From the NCBI GenBank assembly GCA_964449565.1, contig CAYUZB010000009.1, positions 4,262-68,261 of the forward strand: DNA of 64,000 nt, written 5' to 3'. Positions 43,260-51,153 of this stretch are shown here, one piece after another (positions within the stretch are counted from its first letter, which is position 1; each line of letters opens with the position of its first letter). This DNA is from Granulosicoccus sp964449565. GTDB lineage: Bacteria > Pseudomonadota > Gammaproteobacteria > Granulosicoccales > Granulosicoccaceae. A model generated the notes under the pieces. It did no database searches and was not told the origin of the DNA. It worked only from the letters and a program-made list of their open reading frames with translations. Both the position numbers and the translations under genes were made by a program.

Positions 43260-44210
43260 ATGCAGATAGTACTGGCTAATCCTCGAGGCTTTTGTGCAGG
43301 GGTCGATCGTGCGATCGAAATCGTCGAACGTGCGCTCCAACTATACGGATCTCCCATTTATGTACGCCATGAAGTGGTACATAACAAGTTCGTTGTCGAT
43401 GCATTGCGCGACAAAGGGGCCGTGTTCGTTGAAGAGCTTGATGAAGTACCCGACGATGCAACGGTCATATTCAGCGCTCATGGTGTTTCAGAAGCGGTAG
43501 AGCGAACGGCCCATGACCGAGGACTGCAGGTATTTGATGCTACCTGCCCACTGGTAACCAAAGTCCACCTGGAAGTCGTCAAGTATGCCAAGCAAGGTAA
43601 GGAAGTCATCCTGATTGGCCATGCCGGACACCCGGAAGTCGAAGGTACCATGGGGCGCTATGATACGAGCTTCGGTGGACGCATTATCCTGGTTGAGTCA
43701 ACGGCAGATATCGCGACATTGGAAATCAACAATCCAGCCGAACTTGCCTTCGTTTCGCAGACAACGCTTTCCGTTGACGACACACGCGACATCATTGACA
43801 GATTGAAGGCGCGTTTCCCGGATATCAGTGCGCCGAACCATGACGATATCTGTTACGCGACTCAAAACCGTCAAGACGCAGTAAAGAAACTCTGTGAAGA
43901 TGTAGATCTCCTGCTGGTCGTCGGAGCAGTCAACAGTTCCAACTCGAATCGTTTGGCAGAACTCGGAACACGCGCAGGTGTTGAATCGCATTTGATCAAT
44001 CGCGCCGGTGATATCGAACAAAGCTGGCTTGTCGGTAAGCAGAAAATAGGCGTGACCGCTGGTGCATCGGCACCGGAAATACTGGTCAACGAAGTGGTGC
44101 AAAGACTAAGAGACGCTGGCGGAGAGTCTGCTGAAGAACTCTCCGGCATAGAGGAAAACATCACGTTCTCGATCCCCCGAGCTTTGCGCCGTATGGACAT
44201 CTCAGGATAG
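43260..44210 (+). CDS. ispH: HMB-PP reductase IspH
   Basis: Last enzyme of the MEP isoprenoid pathway, 316 residues. Three cluster cysteines are in ANPRGFCAGVDRAI, DATCPLVTKVH and a third near SSNSNRLAELG / CYATQNRQDAV; EGTMGRYD and SQTTLSVDDT are typical. It starts 16 bp after lspA, so the cluster ribF/ileS/lspA/ispH is probably one transcript. Confidence 0.97.
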   Translation: MQIVLANPRGFCAGVDRAIEIVERALQLYGSPIYVRHEVVHNKFVVDALRDKGAVFVEELDEVPDDATVIFSAHGVSEAVERTAHDRGLQVFDATCPLVTKVHLEVVKYAKQGKEVILIGHAGHPEVEGTMGRYDTSFGGRIILVESTADIATLEINNPAELAFVSQTTLSVDDTRDIIDRLKARFPDISAPNHDDICYATQNRQDAVKKLCEDVDLLLVVGAVNSSNSNRLAELGTRAGVESHLINRAGDIEQSWLVGKQKIGVTAGASAPEILVNEVVQRLRDAGGESAEELSGIEENITFSIPRALRRMDISG

Positions 44211-44360
44211 GGTTCTTAACTATCCGAATAAAGGCATGCGCTTCCCACAAATTGCCATGGGAAAACGGGGCATCACATGTGGGTCGAACGGACCCGCATG
44301 CTATCAGTGGGTGATGTGTTGCGACTGCATACTCCCCCGCCAGTCCGCTGGAACTACTGA
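44211..44360. other. Hairpin-rich intergenic stretch after ispH
   Basis: TTCCCA...TGGGAA (44242-44263) is followed by ATGTGGGTC-GAACG-GACCCGCAT (44277-44299, 9 bp with one G-T pair) nested in CATCAC (44271-44276)...GTGATG (44311-44316). No ORF. It could be an ispH 3' UTR or a small structured RNA; no known family was recognised. Confidence 0.5.
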
Positions 44361-44361
44361 C

Positions 44362-44405
44362 AAAAAATCCCGGCCATTGCTCTCGCAACAGTACCGGGAT
44401 CTTTA
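44362..44405 (-). terminator. Rho-independent terminator on the minus strand
   Basis: Read on the minus strand, GATCCCGG, a 20-nt loop, CCGGGAT and then TTTTTT. It stands downstream of the HDOD gene and would end its transcript. On the plus strand the run after the stem is only CTTTAG. Confidence 0.75.
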
Positions 44406-44615
44406 GTTGTTAACGCAGAAGATGCCTTGAAGCTAAGTCTGCTTGTCTTGTCTTGTCTTGNNNNNNNNNNNNNNNNNNNNNNNNNNNNNNNNNNNNNNNN
44501 NNNNNNNNNNNNNNNNNNNNNNNNNNNNNNNNNNNNNNNNNNNNNNNNNNNNNNNNNNNNGTTGTTAACGCAGAAGATGCCTTGAAGCTAAGTCTGCTTG
44601 TCTTGTCTTGTCTTG
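44406..44615. other. Scaffold gap 44461-44560 flanked by a 55-bp duplicate
   Basis: 100 N with the same 55 bases before (44406-44460) and after (44561-44615). The duplicate ends in a CTTGT pentamer repeat (TCTTG three to four times). Almost certainly two contigs overlapping by 55 bases that were joined with a placeholder. Confidence 0.9.
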
Positions 44616-44623
44616 AACTAGAT

Positions 44624-45904
44624 TCAACTTGCCTTTAGTAGCGATTGAACAGATACGAGACGATTCGTTGCTGCACGAACAATTTCACCCGGTGATTTCA
44701 AATCAATACCGGCTTGCTGCAGGCGCCGAGCCAGCAATAGATTGTCCGCACTTGGAATCGAGCTGTGCTCTGAATCCGGAATTTCAGCCTGGATGATCAG
44801 AAGCGATGCAGTAACCAGATCAGTGTAGGTAATCTCTCCACTGAGGTTGCGATACCAGTCACGCGACGTGGTGCTGGCATCAATAAAGCTCTCTGGAAAA
44901 TCCCATGAATTGAGTAACCAGACAGACAGTATCGGCCGCAGATTTTCAATGACACTTGCCAGATCCTGCTCTTCAGTAAACTGATCTGCATGTGCGTTGG
45001 CATGGGTCAATACCAGCAATTCGCCAATGTCTGCTGTCAAGGCGATCAGCTGAGCGACTTCGGGCTTGAGATCAGGCAGCTCTTTGGCCAGTACCTGAAC
45101 AATCGCAGCGGAAAGCGTTGTCCGTTGAATGTATCGACGAAAGCGCTTTTCGACAACATCGTTCGCGCAAACCATCGTGTTGTTCTGGAGTAAATCCTCA
45201 ACACTACGCTGAGTTTCTTCTACACCTAAGCGAGAGATTGCTCCTCGAATACTATGAATAGCATCGCCTCCATTCGCTTCAGCGCGATTGGCCGCATTGA
45301 CAACATGCGCAGCAAGCCCAGGATCGCATTGAATGATGTCTGCAAGTTCTGGTATACCCGCAACATTACGAAACGTAGTCAGAATTTTTGGCGCATTGGC
45401 CGAGGATGTTGCTAAATGCGCTGAGTTACTTTTCATCGCAGCGATGATGTCATCGAACACCAGATTATCCCGTTCACTAACTTCGACATCTACCACGCGA
45501 ATGGCATTTTTCTGTTGTTCTCGCAACAGGATATCCAACTGTTCACGCCCAAATTTGACGATTTTGGCAACCGTATTGGTCTTTACAGACTGATACTCCC
45601 CTTTGTTCTGGAACAGTGGTTGTAGTGCGTCGGAGGTTCGGGCAGAGATAGTACCGATTTCCTCTTTACCGGAATAAAGATTCAAGGTTCCTTCGACAAG
45701 AAACATCATCCAACGATGAGAATTTTCAGGCTTGACCTGATCATTACGCTGGACATGAACGACTGTAGCCGTCTTGCAAAGTGCTGCGCGATTAGCCTCA
45801 TTCAACTCATTGACCGGAGACACCGCACCGGCCGCTGCCAGAATAATAGCGTTGTTCTCATCTGAATTGGAGACTGTCGGGTTATTGTCGCTTTTAAATA
45901 CCAT
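44624..45904 (-). CDS. HDOD signalling protein with N-terminal cyclic-nucleotide-binding-like domain
   Basis: 426 residues. N-terminal CRP-like beta-barrel (about 25-140; RWMMFLVEGTLNLYSGKEEIGTIS). HDOD domain about 165-375 with PELADIIQCDPGLAAHVVNAAN, AIHSIRGAISRLGVEETQRSV and TADIGELLVLTHANAH. HDOD proteins lack the HD phosphohydrolase residues and act in signal-transduction scaffolding. No regulator partner adjacent. The divergent region 45905-46026 contains only short sequence before the Big-domain gene. Confidence 0.87.
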   Translation of the reverse strand: MVFKSDNNPTVSNSDENNAIILAAAGAVSPVNELNEANRAALCKTATVVHVQRNDQVKPENSHRWMMFLVEGTLNLYSGKEEIGTISARTSDALQPLFQNKGEYQSVKTNTVAKIVKFGREQLDILLREQQKNAIRVVDVEVSERDNLVFDDIIAAMKSNSAHLATSSANAPKILTTFRNVAGIPELADIIQCDPGLAAHVVNAANRAEANGGDAIHSIRGAISRLGVEETQRSVEDLLQNNTMVCANDVVEKRFRRYIQRTTLSAAIVQVLAKELPDLKPEVAQLIALTADIGELLVLTHANAHADQFTEEQDLASVIENLRPILSVWLLNSWDFPESFIDASTTSRDWYRNLSGEITYTDLVTASLLIIQAEIPDSEHSSIPSADNLLLARRLQQAGIDLKSPGEIVRAATNRLVSVQSLLKAS

Positions 45905-46026
45905 GTGCCTGTACCTTCAGTTGAGACGATATTCCGGAAGAATTTCCGCCTGCCATCTTGTTTGTTTGTCGATCATTATCTAGATAAAAAACATTGCGCT
46001 GTTAAACGCGAATTCCGTTTACACGA

Positions 46027-47982
46027 TTAATTTGTCGTAGTGCAATCGGCTTCGATTCCGTAAGGACTGAATGCATTCGCCGGCTGATTGATAGTGTCAA
46101 ACGCTTCAGAACTTGGCATCCGTAGCGTAATAGGCAAAGAAGCTACCGCTTCAGCGCCAAGATCCTGAGCACGCGCCGTGACTACAACGCGAGCCCATTC
46201 AGCATTACTGGCCGGATACAGCAACTGGAAGTGACCCGTGCCGTCCTCGTCTGTTTCCAGCACACCGCCAACGATCGTCGCGAAGTCACCTGCAACAGCC
46301 GTCAGTGCTGCGGGATCCTGAGGATCCAGCGCACCGTTGAAATTATTATCTTCGCCAGTGTCCAGCACACGATTTCCATTAGTGTCCTCGGAACCACAAA
46401 TTACGCTAATGGAATCCTTAACCCAGCGGTCTGCGCTCCAGGTATCCACATCAGGTGAATTCTCTCGTTCGACCCCATCTTCGTCAACCAGAGTCATAAA
46501 GCCTTTGCCGTACCAGATAGGCTGAACTGATAATTCGACTTCAGCACCCTCCAAGGTATTCCCGCTACCGTCAGTGACAGTGGCTGAAAAAGTATTGGCG
46601 TACTGTGTACCCAGTGGTCTGATTTCGATATCGCCGGACGTACCTAATGTAATGTTCAAAACACGCTTGACCACGGTCATCAGCAATTTGTCCTGAATAG
46701 TAGTGCCCGCGACTTCGGCAACTACCTCGATGTCATCAGTTTCCGAGGGACTGTTGCCAGCAGTAAAGAACGTTCGAGCAATACCTTGACTATCCGTTAC
46801 TGCAGATGCCGGACTTAATTGCCCACCCATAAGATCAGCGCTCGTAAAATTTACGTTCATGTTTTTTACAGGGTTCCCATTGATATCAACAATCAGGGCC
46901 CTGAGCTCACTGGTTCCAGTCGTATCAACGCGAGTAGGTGAACCTGTGAGCGAAATTGTTTCAGGATTCACGGCGATAAATTCAACATTGAGCGAAGTAA
47001 TTGCTGACGAGTCATTTACCCCTTGAACAGTAATTTCAGCTGACCCTGCGCTACTTGAAGTAATGGTTATAGTCGCTTTACCCTCAATGTCGGTAGTGAC
47101 AACTGAGGAGCTGATGATCTGGCCCGCCGTTGTCAAAAACTGCAATGATTCGCCAACAACTGCTTGACCACTGCGGGTCCATGTGACTTCAATATCGTTG
47201 AATAAGGAAACAGGCAATTCAGCATCGAAAGTCGATGCCGGGAAGCTTAATAGATTCTCTGTCAGTTCGAAGCTATGTGTCTTGACGACTGTACCATCAA
47301 GCGCCTGAACCGTAATGGTGTCACTGCCATTAGCAGTATCAACCACAACATTCACCCGCCCATCAAGATCAGTTACAGCCTCAGATGGGGTAACCGTATT
47401 TCCGGCTGCTGAGATAAACGTGACCTCTTGATTGGAAATCGGTTCTTCATCACCGGCAATCAAGGTGATATTCAGCTCAACGTCGCCACCAAAGGCAACT
47501 TTGTCAGGACCCGAAACAGTTAAATCTGTACCGGTTGCGGAAATCAACACGTCATCGGAAAATGTACCAGCCTCAACAGTGACGATGATGTCTTGCTCCC
47601 GAAATTCCTGGAGCAAACTAAGTGTCGCCTGCGCTTCACCATTTTCGTTGGTTTCCGTATCAATGGAGAGCAAAGCACCACCCGTAGAACGAAACTTGAC
47701 GGCCTCACCTGATACCGAATTATTATCTTCATCCAGTACATAAGCAGTTATTGTCGCTACATCAATGCTGCCTGTATCCAGGTTACTGACATCACTGATA
47801 ACACGAACATCCAGTATGTCTGGCAACGCGGCGCCCAGTGAAGGTGAATCAGGATCAATAGGATTCCCATTTGCATCAACCTGACCGATTCCATCGACGG
47901 CCAGTTCTTCTGAACGTTGGCCACATGCAGACAGCAGCACAGCTGACGCGATCAAAAAGATACCTAACTTATTCATGTTCAT
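46027..47982 (-). CDS. Bacterial Ig-like (Big) repeat lipoprotein
   Basis: 651 residues, lipobox VLLSAC (lipidated Cys20). It contains about four to five Big-1-like repeats (VTAYVLDEDNNSVSGEAVKFRST, VVDTANGSDTITVQALDG, LIVDINGNPVKNMNVNFTSAD, TVTDGSGNTLEGAEVEL), each with VTDxxGxA-type turns. Near the C-terminus DTNGNRVLDTGEDNNFNG resembles EF-hand/thrombospondin-type calcium loops. Probably an outer-membrane adhesin-like or structural protein. The start is either of the ATG codons at 47982 or 47976. Likely transcribed separately from the barrel gene, 48 bp upstream on the same strand. Confidence 0.85.
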   Translation of the reverse strand: MNMNKLGIFLIASAVLLSACGQRSEELAVDGIGQVDANGNPIDPDSPSLGAALPDILDVRVISDVSNLDTGSIDVATITAYVLDEDNNSVSGEAVKFRSTGGALLSIDTETNENGEAQATLSLLQEFREQDIIVTVEAGTFSDDVLISATGTDLTVSGPDKVAFGGDVELNITLIAGDEEPISNQEVTFISAAGNTVTPSEAVTDLDGRVNVVVDTANGSDTITVQALDGTVVKTHSFELTENLLSFPASTFDAELPVSLFNDIEVTWTRSGQAVVGESLQFLTTAGQIISSSVVTTDIEGKATITITSSSAGSAEITVQGVNDSSAITSLNVEFIAVNPETISLTGSPTRVDTTGTSELRALIVDINGNPVKNMNVNFTSADLMGGQLSPASAVTDSQGIARTFFTAGNSPSETDDIEVVAEVAGTTIQDKLLMTVVKRVLNITLGTSGDIEIRPLGTQYANTFSATVTDGSGNTLEGAEVELSVQPIWYGKGFMTLVDEDGVERENSPDVDTWSADRWVKDSISVICGSEDTNGNRVLDTGEDNNFNGALDPQDPAALTAVAGDFATIVGGVLETDEDGTGHFQLLYPASNAEWARVVVTARAQDLGAEAVASLPITLRMPSSEAFDTINQPANAFSPYGIEADCTTTN

Positions 47983-48030
47983 TATTTCGCTCTCGCTCGC
48001 CCATCCAGAATTTGCAAACGTCCCAGTGTC

Positions 48031-48537
48031 CTATCGGAATCCGCCGATGAAATACTGAAAACCTATCGTCGCCGTCGTGAAAGCGCCACCGTCGAAATCC
48101 AGTACATGAAAGTTGAGAGCAGTTGTCTCACTGCCGAAAAAGTTCAGACCAAAACCCAATGCATTACCTGAATTGCTGTTATTGAGCGAAGAGTCGATGT
48201 CCAAACGCGCTTGTCCTGCCAGGAGGTACACACCGGCACGATCCCAACGATGGCCAACGCGCAACAAAGCGGCCTGATACTGAGCGAGAGGGTCACCAAG
48301 GACGCTGTCAGAGTCATCTGAGCCAGCACCTAAAGCCAGTTCAATGCCCAGATAATCGAGCAGTTGCATACCGAAGCTTGCATGCACAGTACCCAGGCTC
48401 TTGTCACCACCACCTGAAATATCGACACTGCCATCGGAGAATCCGGCGCCAAAATACAGCCTGGTCGCATCTGCATGTGCAGAGCCTACCAACATGCCGA
48501 GACACAGAGCCAAACAGCCGAAAAATTTTCTCATCAA
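48031..48537 (-). CDS. Small outer-membrane beta-barrel protein
   Basis: 168 residues with signal peptide ending SAHA (about residue 23). The rest alternates in a beta-barrel pattern (RLYFGAGFSDGSVDIS, TVHASFGMQLLDYLGIELALGAG, GVYLLAGQARLDI, TTATIGFQYFIGGFR), ending near a terminal aromatic, as OmpX/OmpA-like eight-stranded barrels do. Just upstream of the Big-domain lipoprotein on the same strand, so the pair may be expressed together. Function unknown. Confidence 0.8.
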   Translation of the reverse strand: MMRKFFGCLALCLGMLVGSAHADATRLYFGAGFSDGSVDISGGGDKSLGTVHASFGMQLLDYLGIELALGAGSDDSDSVLGDPLAQYQAALLRVGHRWDRAGVYLLAGQARLDIDSSLNNSNSGNALGFGLNFFGSETTALNFHVLDFDGGAFTTATIGFQYFIGGFR

Positions 48538-48734
48538 TCCTATCTCCTTCGATCATCTGCCGAACTTCATGCCAGCAAACGTACAAAATGCCACCTCGCT
48601 ACACATGCAAACTTGATGCGTACGCGTAGCCGTCCAGCAAAGTGTCGGCCACTTGGCGAAATCCCTTAAGAATTTGTCGCAGAACACATTGCCAACCAAC
48701 TCACACTTTTCAGCCATCAACCCGGTATCATCCG

Positions 48735-48749
48735 TTCTGGACACCCACA
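48735..48749 (-). repeat. Third copy of the TGTGGGTGTCCAGAA repeat
   Basis: The reverse complement reads TGTGGGTGTCCAGAA, matching the two copies near rplU over 15 bases. It lies in the 282-bp divergent gap between the outer-membrane barrel and the thioredoxin gene, 71-85 bp before the latter. Confidence 0.7.
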
Positions 48750-48819
48750 AACGAGCGAGGCAAGTTACCCCGCCCAAGGTGACCAAAACCCATTGAAACC
48801 ACGCCGGAAAGCGCACTCC

Positions 48820-49398
48820 ATGACAAACCCGAACACCCGTCGAAACTGGCGATGGTTGGTCGCGATAGCCTTGTTCAGCCTTAGCGCATGCAGCAACCAT
48901 ACCGAGCTCACCTCTGCCGCCTCGTCGGTTCCCTTCAAAACGCTCGACGGGGAGAAATTCAGCCTCAATGAGTTGCCTGGATCCAAATTGGTGAATTTCT
49001 GGTCCACCAGTTGTCACATCTGCTTGAAGGAAATGCCCGAGCTTGTGGAGCTCCACGAGGACTACGAGTCGCGAGGATTTACCGTTATTGCCGTGGCCAT
49101 GCCGGGCGACCGCCCCGATTTGGTACTCGAAGTCAGCCAACAGCGGAATTTGCCCTTTCCCGTCGCGCTCGACCTCGACGGCAAAGTCATTTCGGCGTTC
49201 AAAACTGCAAACGGAAAAACGATAAAAGGGACACCCACAACGTTTCTGATCAATGCCAATGGAGACTTGCTTGGGCGATATGTGGGTAAAATCAAATTTG
49301 ACGTATTACGGGAAAAACTGGATAAGCTTCTCTCCGTGAGCCACATTCGCAACAATTCAAACCCCACCAGGCTCGCCGTAGCCGCCGCGTCGACCTAA
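48820..49398 (+). CDS. TlpA-like thioredoxin lipoprotein
   Basis: 192 residues from ATG 48820; an upstream TTG at 48793 adds a weakly supported extension. Signal peptide with lipobox SLSAC (lipidated Cys about 24). Redox-active CHIC within FWSTSCHICLKEMPEL, then GTPTTFLINANG with the cis-proline. Typical of TlpA/ResA thiol-disulfide oxidoreductases tethered in the periplasm, which reduce apo-cytochromes or assembly factors. Followed 4 bp later by HemJ, so probably co-expressed. Confidence 0.93.
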   Translation: MTNPNTRRNWRWLVAIALFSLSACSNHTELTSAASSVPFKTLDGEKFSLNELPGSKLVNFWSTSCHICLKEMPELVELHEDYESRGFTVIAVAMPGDRPDLVLEVSQQRNLPFPVALDLDGKVISAFKTANGKTIKGTPTTFLINANGDLLGRYVGKIKFDVLREKLDKLLSVSHIRNNSNPTRLAVAAAST

Positions 49399-49402
49399 GC
49401 GC

Positions 49403-49834
49403 ATGCTGCTCTGGGTAAAAGCGCTGCACGTCATTTTCATGGTCACGTGGTTTGCCGGTCTTTTTTATCTGCCGCGCATCTTTGTCTACCACAGTCAGGC
49501 CGAGCTCGCCAACAAGGCTCAAATCGAAACGTTCAAGGTCATGGAGCGAAAGCTCCTGATCATGACGCACATCGGTGGGGTATTGACCATCATTTTTGGC
49601 AGCTGGCTGTTGTTTGCCTGGTTACCGGGGCTGGCCACCCTGGCCTGGATGCAAGTGAAGCTCCTGCTGGTGCTGATCCTGATCCTTTACCATCTGTATT
49701 GCATCAAGCTGGTCAAGGACTTCCGACTGGACAGGAATACCAGAACACACCGTTGGTATCGGCTTTTCAATGAGATACCCGTGTTGTTCCTGTTTGGCTG
49801 TGTGATTATGGTGATCGTTCGGCCTTTCAACTGA
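49403..49834 (+). CDS. hemJ: Protoporphyrinogen oxidase HemJ
   Basis: 143-residue membrane protein with four hydrophobic spans. MLLWVKALHVIFMVTWFAGLFYLPRIFVYH has the conserved His and the WFAGLFYLPR signature; WMQVKLLLVLILI and NEIPVLFLFGCVIMVIV complete the family pattern (UPF0093). It oxidises protoporphyrinogen IX in heme synthesis and replaces HemG or HemY. Pairing with a thioredoxin lipoprotein suggests a heme/cytochrome theme. Confidence 0.93.
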   Translation: MLLWVKALHVIFMVTWFAGLFYLPRIFVYHSQAELANKAQIETFKVMERKLLIMTHIGGVLTIIFGSWLLFAWLPGLATLAWMQVKLLLVLILILYHLYCIKLVKDFRLDRNTRTHRWYRLFNEIPVLFLFGCVIMVIVRPFN

Positions 49835-49850
49835 ACAAATCACCGCATAA

Positions 49851-49950
49851 CAAGCATCAATTGAATAAGCATTCGCCACCCAGCGCGAGTCATCAAGCAT
49901 CAATTAATTGGACAAGTCTTCGCTACTAAGCGCGGGACACTTAAGTCTAA
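49851..49950. repeat. Degenerate 43-bp tandem duplication
   Basis: CAAGCATCAATT occurs at 49851-49862 and 49894-49905, each followed about 20 bp later by a related TTCGC...AGCGCG stretch. It fills the convergent gap between hemJ and rppH. Confidence 0.5.
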
Positions 49951-49958
49951 GTCCCCAA

Positions 49959-50438
49959 TTACGCATTGCTGATAAGCAATGGCTCCAATTCCTTAAGCGC
50001 AAGCTTGTAGACCTTACGTTTGAAGAAGATGACCTTGCGTGAAGGTTCCCAGTAATCCACCCATTGCCAACGGTCAAATTCCGGGGTTTCGCTGTTGGCA
50101 AGATCCACTGCTTTCTCATCCCCGAGCATTCGCAGCATATACCAGATCTGCTTCTGCCCAATGCATACCGGATTTTGATTGCGTCGAATATATTTTTTTG
50201 GCAATCGATACTTCAGCCATCGCCGTGTGCACCCCAGAAGCTTCACATCATGCGGCTCAAGCCCAGTCTCTTCCTTGAGCTCACGATACATTGCTTGTTC
50301 AGGAGATTCGGAATTATCAATACCACCTTGCGGAAATTGCCACGCATCCTGCCCAATACGGCGCGCCCAAAAAACCTGCCCGTCGTTGTTACTCAGAATA
50401 ATCCCGACATTAGCCCGATAGCCTTCGCTGTCAATCAT
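49959..50438 (-). CDS. rppH: RNA pyrophosphohydrolase RppH
   Basis: Removes the 5' pyrophosphate of mRNA to start decay. 159 residues from the ATG at 50438 (MIDSEGYRANVG, the conserved N-terminus); the longer ORF from 50531 adds 31 non-conserved residues. The Nudix box is GGIDNSESPEQAMYRELKEETGL (residues about 38-60), and WLKYRLPKKYIR and GQKQIWYML follow as in E. coli RppH. Confidence 0.96.
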   Translation of the reverse strand: MIDSEGYRANVGIILSNNDGQVFWARRIGQDAWQFPQGGIDNSESPEQAMYRELKEETGLEPHDVKLLGCTRRWLKYRLPKKYIRRNQNPVCIGQKQIWYMLRMLGDEKAVDLANSETPEFDRWQWVDYWEPSRKVIFFKRKVYKLALKELEPLLISNA

Positions 50439-50576
50439 GTCGGTTCTCGTCCACCTCAAGCAACTCCCGGTTCTAATTCTTCCAAAAAAAGCGAGCTTCG
50501 GCAAACACTCGCGAGCATTCATTACGGACAATGCCGTAACAATGCGTGATATGGCAATGTAAACCTGTCCAATTCA

Positions 50577-51146
50577 CTATGTTCGTGGCAACGTCACACC
50601 TTTTTGCCCCTGATATTTCCCACCTCGATCAGCATACGAGGTTTCACAAACTTCGTCGCTTTCAAAAAACAACATTTGCGCAACACCTTCATTCGCGTAG
50701 ATTTTTGCTGGTAGAGGCGTCGTGTTCGAGAATTCCAAGGTCACATGGCCTTCCCATTCAGGCTCCAGCGGCGTGACATTGACAATGATTCCACAACGCG
50801 CGTAGGTACTTTTTCCTAGGCATACGGTCAATACAGAACGCGGTATACGAAAATACTCAACCGTTCTCGCCAGTGCAAAAGAATTCGGCGGAATGATGCA
50901 AGTATCCGCCTGGACGTCAACAAAACTGTCGGGGTCAAACGATTTCGGATCAACAATCGCGTGATTGATATTCGTGAAAATCTTGAATTCATCGGCGCAG
51001 CGGACATCATAGCCGTAGCTGGACGTACCGAAAGACACGATCCGTTCGTCATTGCTGTCGACACGTACCTGACCGGATTCGAAGGGTTCGATCATCTGCT
51101 CGGATTCAGCCATTCGCCGAATCCACTTGTCTGACTTGATACTCAT
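50577..51146 (-). CDS. dcd: dCTP deaminase
   Basis: Converts dCTP to dUTP. 189 residues from ATG 51146 (MSIKSDKWIRRMAE, the usual N-terminus); the ORF extends to 51173 without family support and would overlap apbC. SFGTSSYGYDVRCADEF, SFALARTVEYFRIPRSVLTVCLGKSTYARCGI and TPLEPEWEGHVTLEFSNTT contain the trimer active-site residues. 7 bp after apbC. Confidence 0.96.
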   Translation of the reverse strand: MSIKSDKWIRRMAESEQMIEPFESGQVRVDSNDERIVSFGTSSYGYDVRCADEFKIFTNINHAIVDPKSFDPDSFVDVQADTCIIPPNSFALARTVEYFRIPRSVLTVCLGKSTYARCGIIVNVTPLEPEWEGHVTLEFSNTTPLPAKIYANEGVAQMLFFESDEVCETSYADRGGKYQGQKGVTLPRT

Positions 51147-51153
51147 GATTAAC

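Noticed and set aside
49226..49240. GTGGGTGTCC match inside the TlpA-like gene
   Set aside because: It encodes the conserved GTPTT motif of thioredoxins, so it is likely coincidence and not part of the dispersed repeat.
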